A stretch of DNA of 64,000 nucleotides. Origin: SIG447 sp045577075. Its GTDB lineage: Bacteria > Bacillota > Clostridia > UMGS1883 > UMGS1540. The number at the start of each line of letters is the position of its first letter. Position 1 is the first letter of the stretch. Under the pieces are notes generated by a model. The model saw only the letters and a list, made by a program, of their open reading frames with translations. It was not told where the DNA came from and ran no database searches. Below, in pieces: positions 1-6,169 of this stretch. The translations under genes were made by a program, and so were the position numbers. Location of the stretch: NCBI GenBank assembly GCA_045577075.1, contig JAZNHR010000025.1, positions 62,001 to 126,000 of the forward strand. Reading direction: 5' to 3'.

Positions 1-1006
1 CCGGGTCGCCTTCTTTCACCGGAGCCGAAAGACATTCTGCGGCTTCTATCCGCGTTTCCACGCGGGATTGCTTTGCTTTTTCCAAAAGTACAGAAAATGC
101 CGCACCACAGCGCAAGGGGACATCGGTACGTATGCCTTTTTCTACTCTTGTGATGTAAACGGGTGTTTCGGTATCAGTTGTTTTGGCGATAGAATAGGTG
201 GCAAAGCCGAAGTCCAGAAGGGCTCGTGCACTGTCAAACCGTTCCTTTGTGGAAGGCGCACCCATAATAACGGCGATGAGCTGCATATCGTCCCGCTTGG
301 CAGTTGCGGACAGGCAGTACAGCGCGCCGTTTGTCGAGCCCGTTTTCAGCCCGTTTGCGCCGTCATAAAACCGAATCAGCTTATTCGTGTTGGCAAGACC
401 AAATGCGCCGCCGCGGAGACTATCAACCCAAATGGTGGTAAATTCAAAAATACGCTCGTGCTTTAAAAGTTCGCGGCTCATAAGGGCGATGTCGTAGGCA
501 CTTGTGACGTGTCCGTCTGCATCTAGGCCGTTGCAGTTGACAAAATGGGTGTTTTGCATGCCTAAGGATGCTGCCCGTTCATTCATTTGCCGGACAAACT
601 CCGCTTCGCTCCCGGCTAAATGCTCCGCCATGGCAACGCAGGCGTCGTTTCCTGAGGCGACGGCAATGCCCTTCATCAGGTCGTATACCGTCATTTGCTC
701 TCCCGTGTCGAGAAAAATGGTGGAGCCGCCCATGCGCTTTGCGTTTTCACTGGCAGTAACTACCGTATCAAACGTAATCTGCCCGTTGTCAATGGCCTCC
801 ATAATCAGAAGCATCGTCATAATTTTCGTAACAGACGCCGGCGGCATTGCCTCATGGATATTTTGCTCAAAAAGAATTCGCCCCGTGGACGCCTCCATTA
901 AAAGGGCAGACTTGGCACTTATCGAAAGGGCTGGTGTATCCGCCATGGCGGGACATGCAGGGACAATCAATATGCCGCAAAGCAGCAGAGATAAAAATTT
1001 TTTCAA
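1..1006 (-). CDS. D-alanyl-D-alanine carboxypeptidase (S11 / low-molecular-weight PBP), 3' end beyond window
   Basis: Serine DD-carboxypeptidase that removes the terminal D-Ala from peptidoglycan stem peptides outside the membrane. Seen: the three PBP motifs, SVTK (residues 58-61, nucleophile Ser58), SGN (118-120) and KTGS (near residue 210). A lysine-led hydrophobic signal peptide ends at AMA, with likely cleavage after residue 22. About 335 codons are visible and the end lies left of position 1. I chose the TTG at 1006 because GGAGG sits 8 bases upstream; an in-frame ATG at 1048 would put 14 extra residues before the signal peptide. It follows proC, spoIIM and xerD on the same strand, 74 bases after xerD. 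The family includes sporulation-linked DacF and vegetative DacA types; neighbours favour a DacF-like role, but this is inference. Confidence 0.93.
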   Translation of the reverse strand, partial: MKKFLSLLLCGILIVPACPAMADTPALSISAKSALLMEASTGRILFEQNIHEAMPPASVTKIMTMLLIMEAIDNGQITFDTVVTASENAKRMGGSTIFLDTGEQMTVYDLMKGIAVASGNDACVAMAEHLAGSEAEFVRQMNERAASLGMQNTHFVNCNGLDADGHVTSAYDIALMSRELLKHERIFEFTTIWVDSLRGGAFGLANTNKLIRFYDGANGLKTGSTNGALYCLSATAKRDDMQLIAVIMGAPSTKERFDSARALLDFGFATYSIAKTTDTETPVYITRVEKGIRTDVPLRCGAAFSVLLEKAKQSRVETRIEAAECLSAPVKEGDP

Positions 1007-1080
1007 AAAACAGGCCTCCAATCCGGCAAAAGAAATACCTTTTGCCATTTTGGTAGTATCCTATTCGCCCATGCCTGTAT

Positions 1081-1941
1081 TTATGCCCTGGGGTGTGCTT
1101 TTTTATATACGTCTATAATTTTGTTTTCTACAATTTTTGTGTAAATGGCAGTAGAAGCAGGGTCAATAAATCCCATCATTTCCTGAATGGCTGTAAGGTC
1201 AGCCCCGTTTTCCAGAAGGTGCGCCGCAAAAGAGTGGCGCAGCATATGTGGGGTGATTTCCTTGTCAATCCCTGCGGCAGTTTTATATTGTTTTAGAAGT
1301 TTCCAAAAGCCCTGCCTGGACATGCTTGTCCCGTTTGTGCTTAGAAAAAGTGATGCGCTGCCGTTGCCGCGAAGAAGGTAGGGGCGCGCCTGTTTGATGT
1401 ATTCCTGCAGTGCTGTCGCGGCAGGTCTGCCGAAGGGAATGGTGCGACGGCGCTTGTTTGTGCGAAGGGAGAGCATGCGGCGGCGAAGATTTACATTGTC
1501 AACCTGCAGCCCTACAAGCTCGCTGACTCGAATGCCCGTAGCATACAAAAGCTCCAGCATGGCACGGTCCCGGATGGCTTTCGGGGAATCGCCCGAGGGC
1601 GCTGCAAGAAGTCTGTCTACTTCCTCGGCTGATAAAATTAACGGAAGCCGCCGCTCGTTTTCGGGTCTGGGTATATTTTTCGTCGGGTCCTCTAAAAGAC
1701 CTTCTCGCGCTGAAAGATAGCGGAAATAGGCGTGCAGGGAAGAGAGAAACCGCGCAATTGTGGAGGCAGCACGGCCTTCGCTTTTTAAATAATGCATAAA
1801 AGCTTCGATATCCTTTTCTGTACCCTTCGCCGCCGGTTTTTCCAGAAAGTGGGCAAAAAGGGAAACGTCCCGTATGTACGACTCGATTGTGGCATCCGAT
1901 AGCTGTTTTTCAATTTGGAGAAATGCGGCAAACCGTTCCAT
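1081..1941 (-). CDS. xerD: Tyrosine recombinase XerD-like, with an altered catalytic position
   Basis: Site-specific recombinase of the Xer family, which resolves chromosome dimers at dif near division. 286 residues, normal for XerC/D. N-terminal SAM-like core-binding domain about 1-90, catalytic domain about 100-286. Catalytic positions align without gaps to E. coli XerD: Arg138, Lys163, His232, Arg235 and Tyr267 are present, and the C-terminus HPRA matches XerD. The position of the second conserved histidine (H270 in E. coli XerD) is Phe258, read directly from the DNA (codon TTT). It lies 12 bases behind spoIIM and probably shares its transcript. A paralogous integrase is possible, but length and context favour the housekeeping enzyme. 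Confidence 0.88.
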   Translation of the reverse strand: MERFAAFLQIEKQLSDATIESYIRDVSLFAHFLEKPAAKGTEKDIEAFMHYLKSEGRAASTIARFLSSLHAYFRYLSAREGLLEDPTKNIPRPENERRLPLILSAEEVDRLLAAPSGDSPKAIRDRAMLELLYATGIRVSELVGLQVDNVNLRRRMLSLRTNKRRRTIPFGRPAATALQEYIKQARPYLLRGNGSASLFLSTNGTSMSRQGFWKLLKQYKTAAGIDKEITPHMLRHSFAAHLLENGADLTAIQEMMGFIDPASTAIYTKIVENKIIDVYKKAHPRA

Positions 1942-1953
1942 AAAAACACTCCT

Positions 1954-2517
1954 TTATAATACGGAACCAAGGATATTTCGAAGGAGGGGGGCGGAAATAT
2001 AGCCTTCAATAAGGCAACCTAAAAGAATAGGGACAGAGAGTAAAAGTGCTGAAAAAAGATAGGAGGCAAGATGACGGCGTGCATCATGGTCCCGTTCGAG
2101 AAGCCTTCGGGAGAAACGGGCACCGCACATGGACAGTAGGCACAAAAAGGGCACATACAAGAGGTTGTGGGGGAAAATACCGCACACAGCTGCAAAGAAC
2201 CCCCGAAATCCAAAGGCGGAAACAAGGGTGCCTACCGTTTGCCCCAGCCCATACCCGCGTATGCCGAGCAGTACCGCAGAAGGGAGGGTGCCTAAAAAGG
2301 TTGTGCCGAAGATGCAGAGAAGGGCGGCACTGCCTGCATTTTGGCGAATTGCCTTAAAAAAACTGTCAGCCATAAAGGAAGGCGAGGCCAGGCTGTCACG
2401 CGCGGCCAAAAGCAGTGCCGCGCCGTCCATGTTTGTGGCAGAAATGCTTCCAAGGCAAATGCCGGCCAGCAGGGCGGCCGGCATAATTAAAAACCAAAGC
2501 TTATATTTTGCGTCCAT
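1954..2517 (-). CDS. spoIIM: Stage II sporulation protein M
   Basis: Integral membrane protein of the SpoIIM family. In Bacillus it forms the DMP peptidoglycan-remodelling complex with SpoIID and SpoIIP during engulfment. 187 residues with about five hydrophobic segments, including an N-terminal one at residues 6-27. A GIFPHN-type motif sits near residue 112, typical of the family. The ATG at 2517 is preceded by GGAG 8 bases upstream; a longer in-frame start exists but has no ribosome-binding site. The Shine-Dalgarno lies inside a 9-bp hairpin (see 2526-2558). It lies downstream of proC and directly before xerD, a neighbourhood known from spore-forming Clostridia. Confidence 0.9.
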   Translation of the reverse strand: MDAKYKLWFLIMPAALLAGICLGSISATNMDGAALLLAARDSLASPSFMADSFFKAIRQNAGSAALLCIFGTTFLGTLPSAVLLGIRGYGLGQTVGTLVSAFGFRGFFAAVCGIFPHNLLYVPFLCLLSMCGARFSRRLLERDHDARRHLASYLFSALLLSVPILLGCLIEGYISAPLLRNILGSVL

Positions 2518-2525
2518 AAAAAAGT

Positions 2526-2558
2526 CTCCTTTCCCTGCAAGTCTATGCGAGGGAAAGG
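2526..2558 (-). promoter_or_regulatory. Hairpin over the spoIIM ribosome-binding site / offset terminator of proC
   Basis: On the minus strand CCTTTCCCT (2558-2550) pairs perfectly with AGGGAAAGG (2536-2528). The second arm overlaps the AAAGGAG ribosome-binding site of spoIIM. Four bases later comes a run of six T. The hairpin could hide the Shine-Dalgarno, act as a weak terminator after proC, or both. The pairing is seen; the function is inference. Confidence 0.5.
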
Positions 2559-2570
2559 ACAAGTATGCCG

Positions 2571-3356
2571 TTATTTTTTCAGGCTTGCGCTCTTTTCGGC
2601 GCACGTCTTTTCTGCGGCCATTACTGCAGCGCGAAAGCCGCTTTTTTCAAGGGCATCCACCGCCGCAATGGTGGTGCCGCCGGGGGAACAAACATTGTCG
2701 CAAAGCACCATGGGGTGCTCGCCCGTTTCCAGTACCATTTTCGCCGCACCGTATACGGTTTGTGCTGCGAGTAGCAGAGCGTCCTTTTTGGAAAGCCCCA
2801 TCAAAACGCCGCCGTTTGCCATAGCGTCAATGAGCATATAGGCATAGGCAGGGCCACTACCGCTGACGGCTACCACCGCGTCCATCAGGCTTTCCGGCAC
2901 CTGTATGCACTTGCCGAGGACGGAGAAAAGCTTTTCCACCGCGTCAGCGTCTTCCTTTGTGGCAGGCGCAGCGTAGGAAATGGCAGTCATGCCTTCTCCT
3001 ACAAGGGCAGGTGTATTGGGCATCAGGCGCACCACTCTTGCACCCGGCAGAAGGGAGGAAACGAAAGCAATAGTATTTCCTGCTGCAATGGAAATGACGA
3101 GCTTTCCACAGAGAATCTCTGCAAGGGACGGCAGTGCCTTTTCGTAAATATTCGGCTTTATGGCGAGAATGACGGCTTCGCCAAAAGCGGCAGCTTCTTC
3201 GTTTGTGCCGGTACGTACCCCCAAAGCGGCAACATCCTTCAGCTTTTCCGCCGAAATATCGCTGACGAAAATATCGTGAGAGGGCGTGCCTGCCGCCAGA
3301 AGTCCTTTTGTAATTGCGCTTGCCATATTGCCTGCGCCAATTATTCCGATTTTCAT
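2571..3356 (-). CDS. proC: Pyrroline-5-carboxylate reductase
   Basis: Catalyses the last step of proline synthesis, NAD(P)H-dependent reduction of 1-pyrroline-5-carboxylate to proline, in the cytoplasm. 261 residues, normal length. The Rossmann motif GIIGAGNMASAI is at the N-terminus. The C-terminal dimerisation domain carries VSGSGPAY and SPGGTT signatures near residues 160 and 220. The start at 3356 has AGGA 6 bases upstream; the longer reading frame adds 20 lysine-rich residues upstream of the Rossmann fold and is unlikely. First gene of the proC-spoIIM-xerD-dac run, behind a consensus promoter at 3388-3416. Confidence 0.95.
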   Translation of the reverse strand: MKIGIIGAGNMASAITKGLLAAGTPSHDIFVSDISAEKLKDVAALGVRTGTNEEAAAFGEAVILAIKPNIYEKALPSLAEILCGKLVISIAAGNTIAFVSSLLPGARVVRLMPNTPALVGEGMTAISYAAPATKEDADAVEKLFSVLGKCIQVPESLMDAVVAVSGSGPAYAYMLIDAMANGGVLMGLSKKDALLLAAQTVYGAAKMVLETGEHPMVLCDNVCSPGGTTIAAVDALEKSGFRAAVMAAEKTCAEKSASLKK

Positions 3357-3387
3357 ACTTTTTCCTGCCTTTTTGTTTTTTTCTTTC

Positions 3388-3416
3388 ATTATACACCCTG
3401 GTATACGTTTTTTCAA
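3388..3416 (-). promoter_or_regulatory. Sigma-A-type promoter of proC
   Basis: Minus strand TTGAAA (3416-3411), 17-base spacer, TATAAT (3393-3388). It lies about 30 bases before the proC start and serves the proC-spoIIM-xerD-dac direction. Confidence 0.75.
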
Positions 3417-3455
3417 TAGATTTTTGCAGAAAACATCTCTTTTGCTTTTATGCTC

Positions 3456-3484
3456 TTGCTTTTTTTGAGATACTATGGTATACT
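3456..3484 (+). promoter_or_regulatory. Promoter of the glmU-like gene
   Basis: TTGCTT (3456-3461), 17-base spacer, TATACT (3479-3484). A second TATAAT lies at 3491-3496. It is divergent from the proC promoter, with about 40 bases between the two -35 boxes. Confidence 0.65.
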
Positions 3485-3530
3485 CACTAGTATAATAATG
3501 TATAAAAATTATAAGGGGATGATTGTAAAA

Positions 3531-4274
3531 ATGCGTGCAATTATTTTGGCGGCAGGAAAAGGAACAAGACTCCAGTCGGAACAGTTTAACCTCCCGAAGG
3601 TGCTTCGTTCCCTTTGCGGCAAGCCTTTAATCGGACATGTGCTGCAAAACACAGCATTTATAGCACCCGAGGATACAGCGATTGTTGTGGGGTATATGCA
3701 TGAAAAGGTAGAAGAAGCAATCGGCGGAAGCTACAAGTACGCCCTCCAGACCGAACAAAAGGGCACGGGCCATGCCGTACTTGCGGCGGAGGAATATTTT
3801 ACCGACTATGACGGGGACGTCATTATTCTCTTTGGAGATATGCCCATGTTTACCCGTGAGCATTACGAAGGTGTTATTAAAAAGCATCAGGAAACGGGTG
3901 CAGACCTTACAATCCTGACGGCAATTCTTGATGCATCCCTTCCGTACGGCAGAATTGTCCGTGATGAAAATGGCAACGTGCAAGATATTGTAGAGCACAA
4001 GGATGCAACAGAGGAACAGCGAGCCATCAAAGAGTTGAACGTAGGCATTTTCGTGGCAAAGAGCCGTCTCCTTTTTGAAGCGTTACATAAAATCGGCAAT
4101 AACAACGCCCAAGGCGAATATTATCTGACGGATGTGCCGAAAATTCTCATTCGGGAAGGCAAAACAGTGCTTGCCCATGCGATTTATGACGAGGTGGCGA
4201 TTGTGGGCGTCAATACCGTGGAGGATTTGGCGTTTTGCGAAAAGCACATGAAAGAGAGAATGGCCGAAAATTAA
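3531..4274 (+). CDS. GlmU-type nucleotidyltransferase lacking the acetyltransferase domain
   Basis: Sugar-1-phosphate nucleotidyltransferase resembling the N-terminal half of GlmU, the UDP-GlcNAc pyrophosphorylase. Seen: LAAGKGTRL at the N-terminus (nucleotide-binding signature), PKVLRSLCGKPLIGHV, QTEQKGTGHAV (uracil-binding region), FGDMPM (metal Asp), YGRIVRD, and a final VGVNTVEDLA. 247 residues, about half of full-length GlmU, which carries a left-handed beta-helix acetyltransferase domain absent here. The stop codon is followed at once by a terminator, so this is a complete one-domain gene rather than a frameshift. Start 3531 has AAGGGG about 12 bases upstream; ATG 3519 abuts that site. 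It could make UDP-GlcNAc together with a separate acetyltransferase, or activate another sugar phosphate. Confidence 0.88.
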   Translation: MRAIILAAGKGTRLQSEQFNLPKVLRSLCGKPLIGHVLQNTAFIAPEDTAIVVGYMHEKVEEAIGGSYKYALQTEQKGTGHAVLAAEEYFTDYDGDVIILFGDMPMFTREHYEGVIKKHQETGADLTILTAILDASLPYGRIVRDENGNVQDIVEHKDATEEQRAIKELNVGIFVAKSRLLFEALHKIGNNNAQGEYYLTDVPKILIREGKTVLAHAIYDEVAIVGVNTVEDLAFCEKHMKERMAEN

Positions 4275-4279
4275 ATTTA

Positions 4280-4308
4280 GGGGGTGTAAAATAATTACAC
4301 CCCCTTTT
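4280..4308 (+). terminator. Terminator after the glmU-like gene
   Basis: GGGGGTGTAA (4280-4289) pairs with TTACACCCCC (4295-4304), followed by TTTT. It starts six bases after the stop codon. Confidence 0.75.
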
Positions 4309-4309
4309 G

Positions 4310-4465
4310 GGGGATAGGAAAAAATGTTCAGAATGGGCAAACTGAGCCCGAAGGGGTTACCCGACGGCGTACATGGGTACGCCGAGCGGCGAAGTTTGTT
4401 TCATAGCAAAAAGGCATCATACAAAAAGAAAAACTTCAAAAATTTGAAGTTTTTCTTCGTTTTTG
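4310..4465 (+). ncRNA. Unidentified structured element with pseudoknot and terminal hairpin
   Basis: This fills most of the 347-base gap 4275-4621. Seen: hairpin GGGC/GCCC (4335-4338/4346-4349) with loop AAACTGA; hairpin GGG/CCC (4354-4356/4360-4362); an 8-bp stem CGGCGTAC/GTACGCCG (4365-4372/4377-4384, loop ATGG). AAACT of the first loop (4339-4343) can pair with AGTTT (4393-4397) to make a pseudoknot. A terminator-like hairpin follows at 4426-4464. It lies after one terminator and before the lysR promoter, so no flanking gene explains it. I compared it from memory with common riboswitch cores (c-di-GMP, TPP, SAM, preQ1, fluoride, ZTP) and found no match. It may be a small RNA or a repeated extragenic element; strand is assumed from the terminal T run. 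Confidence 0.4.
4426..4464 (+). terminator. Strong terminator closing the structured element
   Basis: A 15-base arm at 4426-4440 pairs perfectly with 4443-4457, followed by CG and five T (4460-4464). An A-run precedes it, so it may work in both directions. Confidence 0.75.
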
Positions 4466-4550
4466 TTAAGATATTGAATTTTATTATTTCTTTCAGTAGA
4501 ATATTCAGCCTTTTTGCGGTCTGGACTTTTTTTTACATCCCCTTTTTTTC

Positions 4551-4579
4551 TTGCAATCGGCAAAAGTGTGTGTTATACT
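4551..4579 (+). promoter_or_regulatory. Promoter of the lysR-type gene
   Basis: TTGCAA (4551-4556), 17-base spacer, TATACT (4574-4579), about 43 bases before the chosen start. Confidence 0.7.
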
Positions 4580-4621
4580 AAAGCTAACAAATTTTTTTCG
4601 AAAGGATATATAGAAAAAGAT

Positions 4622-5518
4622 ATGAACATAATGCATCTGAGATATGCTTTAGCCATCGAAGAAACAGGCTCTGTTACAAGAGCGGCGGAGCGTTTGTTTG
4701 TGGCACAGCCCAATATCAGCCGCGCCATTCGGGAACTAGAAGCCTCGGTTGGGCTGGAGCTTTTTCGCCGCACGCCCCTCGGCATGGTGCCGACGGAAGA
4801 AGGCAAGCCGTTTTTAAACCGTGCGCGCCACATTGTGCAGGAAATAGATGGACTAAAGAATACCTACGAAAACGGCAAAAGTGCCCACGGGTATTTTTCG
4901 GTATGCAGTCATGGCGGCAGAGCGTATGCGGCGGCGTTTGCAAAGTTTGTTCGGGCACAGATGGGAGATTCCTTTTCTTACTCCTTTGCCGAAAGCGGCT
5001 CTTCGGACGTTGTTTTTCAGGTTGCTCAAGGCACGTGCAGTATAGGGATTATCCGGTTTTATCTACAGGAAGAGGCGGAGGTGCAACAGTATGTCGCCTC
5101 TCACGGGCTGGAAATGCAGCCGCTTTTCACAGCACCGCTTCTCTATACCATTTCAGAAAGATGTCCTCTTGCAAAAGCTGCTGCCATTTCGCAGAAGGAG
5201 GCGGCAAAGCTTACGGAAATTACAGGTCCTGCTATTTTAAAACTTCGCGAGGGAAACGGCGGGGGGAGTCGCCGGATTCGCCTTTTGGACAGGGAAAGTT
5301 GTGTACAAATCTTGAAGACGCGGTGGGACACATTCTTTTGGTCTGTCAAAGAGGAAGAAATGTTTCTGTCGGAAAACGGGCTGGAGCAAAAACCGGCAAC
5401 GAATCGGCCGGTCTTTGTCATGGATGCAGTAGTCTTTCGTAAAAAGTATACGCCGACGAAGCTTGACAAAACATTTCTCGAGTATGTAGAGAAAGAAATT
5501 ATAGCATATAAAAAATGA
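4622..5518 (+). CDS. LysR-family transcriptional regulator
   Basis: DNA-binding regulator of 298 residues, normal for LysR. N-terminal winged helix-turn-helix about residues 1-60: LRYALAIEETGSVTRAAERL, then AQPNISRAIRELE and LELFRR. A periplasmic-binding-protein-like effector domain follows from about 90. The effector is not readable. I start at ATG 4622 because family members begin a few residues before the helix; AAGGA lies 15 bases upstream, a long spacing, and ATG 4631 is also possible. It precedes the hydrogenase operon on the same strand. The hydrogenase promoter carries a perfect palindrome, so this protein may be the local regulator; that link is inference. It has its own promoter and no strong terminator behind it. 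Confidence 0.9.
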   Translation: MNIMHLRYALAIEETGSVTRAAERLFVAQPNISRAIRELEASVGLELFRRTPLGMVPTEEGKPFLNRARHIVQEIDGLKNTYENGKSAHGYFSVCSHGGRAYAAAFAKFVRAQMGDSFSYSFAESGSSDVVFQVAQGTCSIGIIRFYLQEEAEVQQYVASHGLEMQPLFTAPLLYTISERCPLAKAAAISQKEAAKLTEITGPAILKLREGNGGGSRRIRLLDRESCVQILKTRWDTFFWSVKEEEMFLSENGLEQKPATNRPVFVMDAVVFRKKYTPTKLDKTFLEYVEKEIIAYKK

Positions 5519-5542
5519 TATAATAACATATATTTTTTGTCA

Positions 5543-5575
5543 TTGTCAAAATACGACCATTTATGATATCATAAA
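5543..5575 (+). promoter_or_regulatory. Hydrogenase operon promoter with overlapping palindrome
   Basis: TTGTCA (5543-5548), 18-base spacer, TATCAT (5567-5572). The -10 box lies inside a perfect 16-base palindrome at 5560-5575 (half-site TTTATGAT), containing the T-N11-A pattern of LysR sites. A second TTGTCA at 5537 offers an alternative pairing with TATGAT. The palindrome is seen; operator function is inferred. Confidence 0.55.
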
Positions 5576-5686
5576 AATAGTCATATGATAGAGAGATATT
5601 CTGGAATTTTTTGTGCATTTCGCAAAAACAAAAGCCAATCTCTTTTAAACGGCCAACCGTGACGAAACGATAGGGAGTGATAAAAA

Positions 5687-6169
5687 ATGGAGAAAAATTT
5701 TGACAAGGTTTGTGCAATTTTGGACAAGCATGCGCGCAAGTCGCACAAGTTGATTCCGATTTTGCAGGAAATTCAGGAGGCGTACAGCTACTTGCCGGCA
5801 GATGTTATGCTGTTTGTGGCAAGGGAACTGGGCGTTTCTCCCTCCAGCGTGTACGGGGTAGCTACCTTTTACGCCCATTTTACACTGGAAGAAAAGGGCA
5901 AGTACGTCATTAAGGTTTGTGACGGCACGGCTTGCCACGTTAAGAAATCCGAGGGTATTTTAAAGGCTTTATTCGAAGTCTTAGGTCTTTCCAAAGACAA
6001 GCTCACCTCCGATGACAGACTCTTTACCTTAGAAACCGTTGCCTGCCTTGGCGCTTGCGGACTTGCACCTGTGGTCGTTATCAATGATAAAGTACACGGC
6101 AACATGACGCCGGAAAAAACAAAGGAACTGATTGCAGAAATCCGGAAGGAGGAAGCAGCAAATGCATAA
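5687..6169 (+). CDS. hydC: NuoE/HydC-type [2Fe-2S] thioredoxin-fold subunit
   Basis: Small electron-transfer subunit related to the 24-kDa subunit of complex I and to HydC of the trimeric NADH/ferredoxin hydrogenase. 160 residues. The [2Fe-2S] ligands follow the family spacing: Cys78-x4-Cys83 and Cys120-x3-Cys124 (CDGTAC and CLGAC). The ribosome-binding site AGGGAG lies 9 bases before ATG 5687. First gene of hydC-hydB-hydA; its end overlaps the next gene by 8 bases, which suggests translational coupling. In the complex it passes electrons between the flavin subunit and the iron-sulphur chain. Also annotated as NuoE or HndA. Confidence 0.92.
   Translation: MEKNFDKVCAILDKHARKSHKLIPILQEIQEAYSYLPADVMLFVARELGVSPSSVYGVATFYAHFTLEEKGKYVIKVCDGTACHVKKSEGILKALFEVLGLSKDKLTSDDRLFTLETVACLGACGLAPVVVINDKVHGNMTPEKTKELIAEIRKEEAANA

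Noticed and set aside
68..1118. Several plus-strand frames near the left edge
   Set aside because: They lie opposite the D-Ala-D-Ala carboxypeptidase, whose motifs are clear on the minus strand.
4331..4398. Possible c-di-GMP (GEMM) riboswitch because of the GGGCAAAC segment
   Set aside because: The other conserved GEMM parts (GAAA tetraloop next to it, GACGCAAAGCC) are missing and the downstream gene starts from a later promoter.
4324..4581. 85-codon open frame covering the structured intergenic element
   Set aside because: The start has no proper ribosome-binding site, the frame runs through a perfect terminator hairpin and the lysR promoter, and the bases are better explained by RNA or DNA structure.
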